Part shown: positions 23,925 through 31,196 of the stretch, piece after piece
Numbering within the stretch: the stretch's first letter is position 1
Layout of the letters: the number at the start of each line of letters is the position of its first letter
Assembly (NCBI GenBank): GCA_050013795.1
Contig: JBEKEO010000005.1
Span: 1 to 44,826 of the forward strand
DNA length: 44,826 nucleotides
Direction: 5' to 3'
DNA from: CAWHOW01 sp050013795
GTDB lineage: Bacteria; Bacteroidota; Bacteroidia; Bacteroidales; CG2-30-32-10
The notes under the pieces: model-generated
Databases searched by the model: none
What the model was told of the DNA's origin: nothing
What the model saw: the letters and a program-made list of their open reading frames with translations, nothing else
Program-made: the position numbers and the translations under genes

Positions 23925-24020
23925 TTATTTCTTTTTAGTTTCCACTAATTTCTATCTATTTTCAGTTTCCATTAATTCCCATCAATTTCCAATTTCAACT
24001 AATTTCCAGTTTCTATTATT
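23925..24020. repeat. AT-rich repeats, right flank of IVP gene (inverted relative to left flank)
   Basis: The stretch reads as degenerate copies of AATTTCTATNNATTTTC/CAATTTCCA, the reverse complement of the unit in the left flank (23391-23490). It ends at the radical SAM gene. Together the two flanks form long imperfect inverted repeats around the four-helix-bundle gene. Confidence 0.5.
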
Positions 24021-24025
24021 TTCTT

Positions 24026-24802
24026 TCAATAATACACTTCGGCTTTAACCCCAATTCCTCTAACCTTTTCAGCAATTGCTTCAAGTTCATTTAAGCCTAT
24101 TTTTTCTAATCCTCTAACGGGTGTATCCCTTGCTATAGGGTAAATCATCACCATTTCAGGATTCAGTTCCTTAATATATTTCAGCCATGCATTCACTTCT
24201 TTTTCGGTAGTATTATCAATAATTTTTCCTTTGTACTCCCCCCGGATGAACAATGTCTGTATTATCAAATTCGATTTGAATTGCCTTAAGTTTCTTACAA
24301 TGGTCTCAAGTGAAATATCTGTAACAGGATTATTAATGTTTCTGAATGTTTCTTCTGTACCCGCATCCAGCTTCAAAATATTTTGATCTATTTTCTTTAA
24401 TGCACTTACAACGGCTGGTAAATGAAGCATGCTGGCATTGGAAAGAACAGCTATTTTGCTTTTGGGCGAATAGTTATTTCTGAGCTTAATGGTAATATCA
24501 ATTATTTCAGCAAAATCAGGATGTAGGGTGGGTTCTCCATTTCCCGCAAATGAAATAGCATCAGGTAATTCATTATTTGCCTGCATTTCGGCAAGTTTCT
24601 TTTCAAGAAATTCCTTTATTAATGATACTGGTGGAAATTCAACCTTATCATTGTCAATTATCTTAGTCCATCCGCATTCGCAATAAATACAGTTAAATGA
24701 GCAATGCTTATACCCTGCCGGCAACAAATTTATTCCAAGCGAAACACCAAGTCTTCGGCTGTGAACCGGTCCGAACACTACCCTGTCAAATAAAAAAGTC
24801 AT
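24026..24802 (-). CDS. Radical SAM protein (COG0731/wyosine-synthase-like)
   Basis: The 258-aa protein has an N-terminal FGPVHSRRLGVSLGINLLP followed by the radical SAM cluster motif CSFNCIYC (C34, C38, C41). Further SAM-binding features are SFAGNGEPTLHPDF (GGEP-like) and IAVLSNASML. The start 'FGP..SRRLG.SLG' is typical of a bacterial group often annotated as wyosine [tRNA-Phe] synthetase-like radical SAM proteins. The real substrate in bacteria is not known, so the wyosine label should not be taken literally. The gene lies between the IVP unit and a MITE-like element with no functional neighbour. Confidence 0.87.
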   Translation of the reverse strand: MTFLFDRVVFGPVHSRRLGVSLGINLLPAGYKHCSFNCIYCECGWTKIIDNDKVEFPPVSLIKEFLEKKLAEMQANNELPDAISFAGNGEPTLHPDFAEIIDITIKLRNNYSPKSKIAVLSNASMLHLPAVVSALKKIDQNILKLDAGTEETFRNINNPVTDISLETIVRNLRQFKSNLIIQTLFIRGEYKGKIIDNTTEKEVNAWLKYIKELNPEMVMIYPIARDTPVRGLEKIGLNELEAIAEKVRGIGVKAEVYY

Positions 24803-24876
24803 CTCAATTATATATTAAATATGCTGTAAAATTAATACAAATCTGCTGTATAGACAATCTGCCAATTATTAAGAAC

Positions 24877-25075
24877 GTGAATTATGGATTATTTTTTAAA
24901 TAATATTGCACCCCTACGGGGTTTATCAGGTTAATGGTAACTTGATTTCTACCAATATTTAGTCCTTACAGGACTTTTCTTAGCTCCGTTAGGAGCTTCA
25001 TATAGGTAAAATAGAACAACTAACTTGAAAACAAAGCCCCGTAGGGGCGAAATAAACTTTTAATCCATAACTCAC
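24877..25075. mobile_element. MITE-like palindromic element with terminal inverted repeats
   Basis: The element is about 199 bp. The outer inverted repeats GTGAATTATGGATTA (24877-24891) and TAATCCATAACTCAC (25061-25075) match at 14 of 15 positions. The inner ones, ATTGCACCCCTACGGGGTTTA (24905-24925) and its near-complement AAAGCCCCGTAGGGGCGAAAT (25033-25053), match over about 21 bp with few differences. Between them are two perfect hairpins, AGTCC/GGACT (24961-24975) and AGCTCC/GGAGCT (24982-24997). No coding frame is present. It is probably a non-autonomous mobile repeat; a target-site duplication was not identified with confidence. Confidence 0.65.
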
Positions 25076-25139
25076 TTTATTAAAACATAATTATCCAAGA
25101 ATTATTTTGAATCAAAACCTTCACATTGCAATATTTATT

Positions 25140-25147
25140 TAATTTTG
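25140..25147 (+). promoter_or_regulatory. -7 box upstream of polyprenyl synthase gene
   Basis: TAATTTTG, a perfect -7 box, ends 16 bp before the ATG at 25164. A -33 at proper spacing is not evident. Confidence 0.38.
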
Positions 25148-25163
25148 GAAAGAGTAAACGCAC

Positions 25164-26141
25164 ATGAAGCTGGACATTGATAAAATAAAAGCCCCTATTG
25201 ATAAGCATCTCGACGAGTTCGACAGGCAATTCAAAGCTTCCATGAAAAGCTCTGTTCCCCTTCTCGACATTATCACCCGCTATATTGTAAAAAGAAAAGG
25301 AAAGCAAATACGTCCTATGTTTGTTTTCTTCTCTGCTGAATTATGCGGCGGAATTAAGGATTCAACGTATAGGGCAGCCACACTTATTGAGCTTCTTCAT
25401 ACTGCTACATTAGTGCATGATGATGTAGTGGATGACTCGAATGAACGAAGAGGATTCTTTTCCATCAATGCCCTTTGGAAAAACAAAATTGCAGTCCTTG
25501 TTGGTGACTTTCTTTTATCACGTGGATTGCTTGTTTCCATTGATAATAATGATTTCGAACTATTGAAAATAGTTTCGAATTCCGTTAAGGAAATGAGCGA
25601 AGGTGAATTACTTCAAATTGAAAAAGCCCGCAATCTTGATATTGAAGAAAGCATCTATTTTGAAATCATCCGCAAGAAAACCGCCACTCTTATTGCTTCC
25701 TGTTGTGCATGCGGCGCCTCTTCTTCGGGGGCAGATAAAGACACTGTAGAAAAGATGTATAAGTTTGGAGAAGCCACCGGTATTGCTTTCCAGTTGAAAG
25801 ATGATCTCTTTGATTATGAAAAAAGTAATGAGACAGGCAAGCCTCATGGCATCGACATCAAAGAGCATAAAATGACTTTGCCTTTGATATATATGCTTAA
25901 CACCATGAAGTATTTTGACCGAAGAAAGGTTATCAATATAGTTAAGAATCATAGTGATAACCATGAAAAAGTAGCCGAAGTAATTAAGCTGGTCAATGAA
26001 AGCGGAGGCATTGCTTATACAAAACAGAAATTGCTTGAATACCAACAGTCAGCCATAGAAATGCTATCCGCTTTTCCTGAAAGCAGCACAAGGGAATCGC
26101 TTGAAACACTGGTTAAATTTATTGTTGAACGTAAAAAATAA
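25164..26141 (+). CDS. Polyprenyl diphosphate synthase (octaprenyl type)
   Basis: It condenses isopentenyl diphosphate units onto an allylic primer to make the long side chain of menaquinone, or another C35-C45 product. Both Asp-rich motifs are present: VHDDVVDDSNERRG (first aspartate-rich motif) and FQLKDDLFDYE (second), as well as GKQIRPMFVFFSAEL near the N-terminus. The 325-aa length is normal. The product length is not readable by eye. The YwqK-repeat gene starts 3 bp after its stop, so the two are co-transcribed. Confidence 0.93.
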   Translation: MKLDIDKIKAPIDKHLDEFDRQFKASMKSSVPLLDIITRYIVKRKGKQIRPMFVFFSAELCGGIKDSTYRAATLIELLHTATLVHDDVVDDSNERRGFFSINALWKNKIAVLVGDFLLSRGLLVSIDNNDFELLKIVSNSVKEMSEGELLQIEKARNLDIEESIYFEIIRKKTATLIASCCACGASSSGADKDTVEKMYKFGEATGIAFQLKDDLFDYEKSNETGKPHGIDIKEHKMTLPLIYMLNTMKYFDRRKVINIVKNHSDNHEKVAEVIKLVNESGGIAYTKQKLLEYQQSAIEMLSAFPESSTRESLETLVKFIVERKK

Positions 26142-26144
26142 AAT

Positions 26145-27542
26145 ATGAAAAGAATAACAACTTTAATGATATTGTTTATGCTCTGGAACTGTTCCTTTTC
26201 ACAAGTAAAAACAGAATACTGGAGTAATAAGAATAAGAAAAGCGAAGGCAATATTAAGGACAGCCTGAAGACAGGGAAATGGACATTCTGGTATGAGAAC
26301 GGACAGAAATGGAGCGATGGTGAATATACTGCAAATAATAAGACAGGTAAATGGACATATTGGTACAAGAGTGGGAAAAAATGGAGTGTTTTACATTATG
26401 ATACAGGAACAGATACAAGCTGGTATGAAACGGGGCAGGTGGAGAAACTGGGGAAGGTGATAAATGGAAAGATGGATGGCCAATGGATTTACTGGTATCA
26501 GAACGGGCAACTGAAAGAAGAAACCATTTATAAGAACGGGATGAAAGAAGGGAAAAGCATTTCTTTCTTTGAGAACGCAGCCAAGGAGTTTGAAGGAATT
26601 TATCATAATGATTCGCTTGAAGGATATGCCACCTGGTGGAATGAAAACAGCGGCAAGGATATGGAAGGCAAATCTATACGTGGTTTGCAGGATAGTATCT
26701 GGATATTTTATCATCCTAACGGAAAAATTGGCAGCAAAGGAATGTTCAAGAAGGGCTTACAGGAAGGCGTTTGGACATACTGGTATGAAACAGGCGAGAA
26801 ATGGAAAGAAGGTAATTTTGTTAAAGGCCAAAGACAGGGCATTTGGACGGCGTGGTACGAGAATGGAGCTAAGGAACGCGAAGGTTCTTTCCTTGATAAT
26901 AAGGAAACGGGCTTATGGAATAACTGGTATAAAAGCGGTCAGTTGAAAACATCAGGCAATTTCGCTGAAGGGCTTATGACCGGGATATGGAAAGGCTGGT
27001 ATGAAAGCAGTCAGAAGAAATACGAGGTCGGATATATACCTAAATCCAGAAAGAATCAATGGAAAGGATATGATATTAATAAGAATGACAGCATTGAAAT
27101 GAAATATAAAGAATCCCCTGAAACAAACATTAAAGATGGCCTCGCAAAATACTGGTATGAGAATGGCACTGAAAAGAGCGAAGAATATTATAAAGAAGGA
27201 TTAATGGATGGCCCGTGGACCCAATGGTATGATACCGGTATAATGCAGGAAACAGGCTTCTATAAGAATGATCAGCAAACAGGGTACTGGACATTCTTTG
27301 ATGATCATGGTGTAAAATTTAAAGAACAGGAATTCGCCAATGGTATTCCAAATGGAAAATGGATCACCTATTTTGCCAATGGCCAGAAATCGGCACAGGG
27401 TAGCAATGTTAATGGGTATAAAGAAGGGGAATGGATTTATTGGAATGAGAAAGGAGATGTTATTTATTCTGTCACATATAAAAAAGGTGAAAAGACCAAG
27501 GAAACCAGCTATCCCGGCGAAGCAAAGAAAAAGGGAAATTAG
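26145..27542 (+). CDS. Secreted YwqK/MORN-type repeat protein
   Basis: The 465-aa protein has a signal peptide (MKRITTLMILFMLWNCSFSQ). Nearly the whole mature chain is about 16 repeats of 22-24 residues of the form G.W..WY.NG.....G.(Y/F), for example GVWTYWYETGEKWKEGNF. This repeat is annotated as 'toxin-antitoxin system YwqK family antitoxin' or MORN-variant in databases. That label derives from a Bacillus protein, and an exported Bacteroidota version need not be an antitoxin; no toxin gene is adjacent. The fold would be an elongated beta structure. It starts 3 bp after the polyprenyl synthase stop. The function is unknown. Confidence 0.82.
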   Translation: MKRITTLMILFMLWNCSFSQVKTEYWSNKNKKSEGNIKDSLKTGKWTFWYENGQKWSDGEYTANNKTGKWTYWYKSGKKWSVLHYDTGTDTSWYETGQVEKLGKVINGKMDGQWIYWYQNGQLKEETIYKNGMKEGKSISFFENAAKEFEGIYHNDSLEGYATWWNENSGKDMEGKSIRGLQDSIWIFYHPNGKIGSKGMFKKGLQEGVWTYWYETGEKWKEGNFVKGQRQGIWTAWYENGAKEREGSFLDNKETGLWNNWYKSGQLKTSGNFAEGLMTGIWKGWYESSQKKYEVGYIPKSRKNQWKGYDINKNDSIEMKYKESPETNIKDGLAKYWYENGTEKSEEYYKEGLMDGPWTQWYDTGIMQETGFYKNDQQTGYWTFFDDHGVKFKEQEFANGIPNGKWITYFANGQKSAQGSNVNGYKEGEWIYWNEKGDVIYSVTYKKGEKTKETSYPGEAKKKGN

Positions 27543-27578
27543 TAATATAAGAATTGCCTCTTGTTTTCCTTCATATTT

Positions 27579-27668
27579 TTACCTTACAACTTCCGTTATG
27601 ATGATGATACCTGCGACAACCACCAGGTAAATCAGCACATACACGTTGTCTTTAATCATTGTTTTCAT
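27579..27668 (-). CDS. Putative 29-aa single-span membrane peptide
   Basis: The frame translates as MKTMIKDNVYVLIYLVVVAG followed by IIIITEVVR. It has a short positively charged N-terminus, one hydrophobic span of about 17 residues and a charged end. A well-formed promoter is 67 bp upstream on the same strand and there is no competing gene, so it is a plausible real small gene despite its size. The function is unknown; small peptides like this may be regulators of membrane complexes or type I toxins, neither of which is shown here. Confidence 0.42.
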   Translation of the reverse strand: MKTMIKDNVYVLIYLVVVAGIIIITEVVR

Positions 27669-27734
27669 CGCTTTAAAGTTTTTAAATTCTGCGCTTAACT
27701 TATTCAGATAAGTTTTTGTAATCATTTCCTGATA

Positions 27735-27766
27735 CAAAAATACAACAGCCGGAAAGCTTTGTCAAT
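27735..27766 (-). promoter_or_regulatory. Promoter reading toward the 29-aa ORF
   Basis: On the minus strand, ATTG (27766-27763; three of four of TTTG) is followed after 20 bp by a perfect -7 box TATTTTTG (27742-27735). It is the only strong motif pair in the 324-bp gap 27543-27866. Confidence 0.45.
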
Positions 27767-27866
27767 AAAGAATCAGGGAACGGTAGCATCCAATCAGTTT
27801 ACGGTAAAAATGAGTCCTTAAATTCCCTTAAATATTCGTAACATTGCAGTCCGATTTAATCTGAGA

Positions 27867-28706
27867 ATGAAATACTCCAACTACCATACGCATACTAATT
27901 ACTGCGATGGAAAAGACAGCCCCGAAGCATTTATTGAGGAAGCCCTGTGGAAAGATATGACAGCTATTGGCTTTTCCAGTCATTCTCCCCTGCCCTATGA
28001 TAACGGCTATAGCATTAAAGAGAACAGACTTGATGAATACTGCAAAGAAATAAGGGAATTAAAAGAAAAATACAAAGGGCAAATAAACATCTATCTTGCG
28101 CTTGAAATTGATTATGTACCGGGTATTTCGGATAATTTCAAACATTTTACAGATCTCCTTTCTCTTGATTATACTATTGGCGCCATTCACCTGGTAAAGA
28201 ACAAAAACACAGGCGAATTATGGTTCATTGATGGCCATGAAATAAACTATACTATCGGCCTCACCAATATTTTCAAGGATAATATCAAGCTGGCTGTTGA
28301 AACGTATTTCAGTCAGCTTAATGAAATGATAAGTACTCAAAAGCCAACCATTGTTGGTCATTTTGACAAGGTAAAAATGAATAATAAAAGCCGTTTCTTT
28401 TCAGAAACCGATGGATGGTATGAAAACCTTATAAATGAAACGCTTACATGCATAAAAAAAGCAGGATGTATTGTCGAGGTTAATACAAGAGGGATTTATA
28501 AAAAACGCAGTGATTCGTTATACCCCGGTATCTTTGCTTTGAAAGAGATCAATAAAATGAAGATCCCGGTTGTTATCAGTTCCGATGCCCACAAACCAGA
28601 AGAGCTGACTTCTTATTTCCCCGAGACTATCAGTATTTTAAAGGATATTGGCTTTACTGAAGTGATGCTATTTGACGGGAAAAGTTGGAATGGCGAAGGA
28701 ATCTGA
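27867..28706 (+). CDS. hisJ: Histidinol-phosphatase, PHP family (HisJ type)
   Basis: It dephosphorylates histidinol phosphate in histidine synthesis. The 279-aa PHP-domain protein begins YSNYHTHTNYCDG, with the metal-binding HxH. GFSSHSPLPYD, LALEIDYVPG, GAIHLVKN, IVGHFDKVKMN, VEVNTRG and VISSDAH follow in the order expected for HisJ-type phosphatases. No other his gene is adjacent. Its stop codon directly abuts that of the convergent GNAT gene, the two forming the sequence TGATCA. A related PHP phosphoesterase role is the alternative. Confidence 0.88.
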   Translation: MKYSNYHTHTNYCDGKDSPEAFIEEALWKDMTAIGFSSHSPLPYDNGYSIKENRLDEYCKEIRELKEKYKGQINIYLALEIDYVPGISDNFKHFTDLLSLDYTIGAIHLVKNKNTGELWFIDGHEINYTIGLTNIFKDNIKLAVETYFSQLNEMISTQKPTIVGHFDKVKMNNKSRFFSETDGWYENLINETLTCIKKAGCIVEVNTRGIYKKRSDSLYPGIFALKEINKMKIPVVISSDAHKPEELTSYFPETISILKDIGFTEVMLFDGKSWNGEGI

Positions 28707-29135
28707 TCATTTCTGGTATTCCATATAATAATGCTTTATGCCTGCCTCTTCAAAAGCATCGCCTTTGATAACAAAACCATTCTTTAAATACAAGTTCACC
28801 GCGGTATATTGCGAATGCAGGTAAATGAGCTTTGAAAAGGGAATAACATCTTTCAGAACTTCTTTAAGCAGTATGGTTCCCAATCCCTTATTACGATATT
28901 TGGCCGGAACGGCAAAGCGTTCCAGCTTTATCCCTTCAAGAGTTTCTCTCCATCTTGCAGTTGCAAGGGAAATTTCATTTTCGGTTAACAGGTAATGATG
29001 CGCTATGGCATCGTATTCATCATTTTCAAGGGCGGCATCTATATGAAGGCCTTTAACAAATACTTCGGTGCGTATATGTATGGCTTTTCCGAATAAAGCC
29101 GTATCGGAATATGCAAAGTGAATAACGGAATACAT
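28707..29135 (-). CDS. GNAT family N-acetyltransferase
   Basis: The 142-aa protein has the GNAT core. The acetyl-CoA-binding motif appears as VPAKYRNKGLGTILLKEVL (R..G.G), preceded by strands ISLATARWRE and KLERFAVP and followed by AVNLYLKNGFVIKGDAFEEAGIKHYYMEY, the C-terminal element of ElaA/YjcF-like members. The start VIHFAYSDTALFGKAIHIRTEVFV also fits that group. The substrate is unknown. It converges on hisJ with no bases between the stop codons. Confidence 0.9.
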   Translation of the reverse strand: MYSVIHFAYSDTALFGKAIHIRTEVFVKGLHIDAALENDEYDAIAHHYLLTENEISLATARWRETLEGIKLERFAVPAKYRNKGLGTILLKEVLKDVIPFSKLIYLHSQYTAVNLYLKNGFVIKGDAFEEAGIKHYYMEYQK

Positions 29136-29227
29136 GGTTTTTCAATATCAGATAAAAGTACAAAATAAATTAATAAAGTCGTTATCATGTTTTTTTTGAC
29201 AGATGTTATTTATTACTGAATTTCTTC

Positions 29228-29235
29228 TAACTTTG
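29228..29235 (+). promoter_or_regulatory. -7 box deciding the PurF-like start
   Basis: TAACTTTG is a perfect -7 box 18 bp before the ATG at 29254. It lies inside the longer frame that begins at 29203, so the ATG at 29254 is the more credible start. The -33 is weak. Confidence 0.42.
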
Positions 29236-29253
29236 CTGATTAATTGCACTCCC

Positions 29254-31170
29254 ATGAGCGAACAGATTAAGCATGAATGCGGCATAGCATTAATTCGCCT
29301 GCTTAAACCCCTCGAATATTACCTTGCAAAATACGGCACCACTTTATACGGGCTCAACAAGCTCTACCTTTTGATGGAAAAACAGCATAACCGCGGGCAG
29401 GATGGCGCCGGAGTTGCCAATATAAAATTCGATGTGGAACCGGGCATACACTACCTTAACCGCATACGCTCCAATGCCGAAACCTCTATTAAAGATATTT
29501 TCGACAAGATCAATGATCCTATTGAAAAGGTCTTCGCAAAAAACCCTGAAAGGCTTAAAGATGCCGACTGGCTGAAGCGAAACATTGAATTTACCGGCGA
29601 ATTATTGCTTGGGCATCTGCGCTACGGCACTTTTGGCAAGAATAATATAGAAACCTGTCATCCTTTTGTTTTGCAGCACAACTGGATTACCCGAACATTG
29701 GCCATTGCAGGTAATTTCAATCTTACTAATGTTGAAGAACAGTTTGAAAAGCTTCTTAATCTTGGTCAGCATCCCGTAGAAACCACCGATACCATCACCA
29801 TCCTTGAAAAAATTGGTCATTATGTCGACAATGAAAACGACGAATTGCTGAAAAAATACAAGGCTGAAGGGCTTTCGAAGAAAGATATTTCCCCCCTCAT
29901 TCAAAAGAATCTTGATGTTCAGAATATCCTTTCAAAATCATGCAAAGATTGGGATGGCGGGTATGTGATTGCAGGTTTATTCGGTCATGGCGATGCCTTT
30001 GTTATGCGCGACCCGTGGGGAATACGCCCTGCTTATTACTTTAAAAACGATGAAGTAGTTGTGGTGGCTTCCGAAAGGCCTGCTATTCAAACAACATTCA
30101 ACATTCCTTTCGATTCAGTTCACGAACTGAAGCCCGGTTATGCCATGATAATCAAAAAGGATGGCAAAGCCGAAGAGGTTTGTTGCCGTGAGCCTAAAGA
30201 AAAGCGCGCCTGTTCATTTGAACGTATCTATTTTTCAAGAGGCACTGATAAAGAAATTTACTTAGAAAGGAAAAGGCTTGGGAAGTTCCTGAGCCCTTCT
30301 ATCCTTAAAGCTATTGATTACGATTTTCACAACACTGTTTTTTCATATATTCCCAACACTGCATCAACCGCCTACTATGGATTAATAGAGGAACTTAATA
30401 ACTTTTGCAGCAAGGTTCAGCAGGATAAAATACTTCAGCTTGGCAAACAAATTACTCCTGAAAAGCTTGATGAAATCCTTGCAATCAGGCCAAGGATGGA
30501 AAAACTAGCTGTAAAGGATATTAAGCTAAGAACCTTTATTACCCAAGATTCCAAAAGAGATGACCTGGTTACGCATGTTTACGATGTTACTTATGGAATA
30601 GTGAAAGATTTTAAAGATACGCTGGTAGTTATTGACGATTCTATTGTTAGGGGAACCACGCTAAGGCAAAGTATCATAAAAATGCTCGACAGGCTGAATC
30701 CAAAAAAGATAATCATTGCATCTTCTGCGCCGCAAATAAGGTATCCTGATTGTTATGGAATTGATATGGCTAAACTAAGCGACTTTATTGCTTTCAGGGC
30801 TGCTATTGAACTGTTGAAAGAAACAAAGCAAACAAAAATCATCAACGAGGTTTATAAGAAATGCAAGCAACAGGAAAACCTTCCGAAAGAAGAGATTGTG
30901 AATTCTGTTAAGCTTATTTATAAACCATTTTCTCCGGAACAGATATCAGAAAAGATATCTCAAATGCTTAAGGATAAAGATGTCCGCGCCGATATGCAGA
31001 TTGTTTTTCAAACCATAGAAGACTTGCATGAAGCCTGTCCTGATAATAAAGGCGACTGGTATTTTACAGGTAATTACCCTACTCCAGGAGGAAACAAAGT
31101 GGTCAATAAATCTTTCATCAATTTTATTGAGGGACGCAACGAAAGAGCCTATGGCATTGTTCTTGAATGA
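29254..31170 (+). CDS. Long-form amidophosphoribosyltransferase-like protein (PurF family)
   Basis: The 638-aa class II glutamine amidotransferase plus phosphoribosyltransferase would make phosphoribosylamine from PRPP and glutamine. MSEQIKHECGIALI puts the catalytic Cys at residue 9, which requires removal of a short propeptide as in Bacillus-type PurF. EKQHNRGQDGAG and LLGHLRYGTFG are glutaminase motifs, and VVIDDSIVRGTTLRQS (about residue 457) is the PRPP-binding loop. At 638 aa it is well above the usual 470-510 aa, with an expanded glutaminase domain and a long C-terminal extension. Bacteroidota often have such a long homologue besides a normal PurF, so it may have a distinct role. It is flanked by GNAT and glmS, not by purine genes. 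Confidence 0.85.
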   Translation: MSEQIKHECGIALIRLLKPLEYYLAKYGTTLYGLNKLYLLMEKQHNRGQDGAGVANIKFDVEPGIHYLNRIRSNAETSIKDIFDKINDPIEKVFAKNPERLKDADWLKRNIEFTGELLLGHLRYGTFGKNNIETCHPFVLQHNWITRTLAIAGNFNLTNVEEQFEKLLNLGQHPVETTDTITILEKIGHYVDNENDELLKKYKAEGLSKKDISPLIQKNLDVQNILSKSCKDWDGGYVIAGLFGHGDAFVMRDPWGIRPAYYFKNDEVVVVASERPAIQTTFNIPFDSVHELKPGYAMIIKKDGKAEEVCCREPKEKRACSFERIYFSRGTDKEIYLERKRLGKFLSPSILKAIDYDFHNTVFSYIPNTASTAYYGLIEELNNFCSKVQQDKILQLGKQITPEKLDEILAIRPRMEKLAVKDIKLRTFITQDSKRDDLVTHVYDVTYGIVKDFKDTLVVIDDSIVRGTTLRQSIIKMLDRLNPKKIIIASSAPQIRYPDCYGIDMAKLSDFIAFRAAIELLKETKQTKIINEVYKKCKQQENLPKEEIVNSVKLIYKPFSPEQISEKISQMLKDKDVRADMQIVFQTIEDLHEACPDNKGDWYFTGNYPTPGGNKVVNKSFINFIEGRNERAYGIVLE

Positions 31171-31196
31171 CCATAAGCACCTGATTATTTTCTAAT

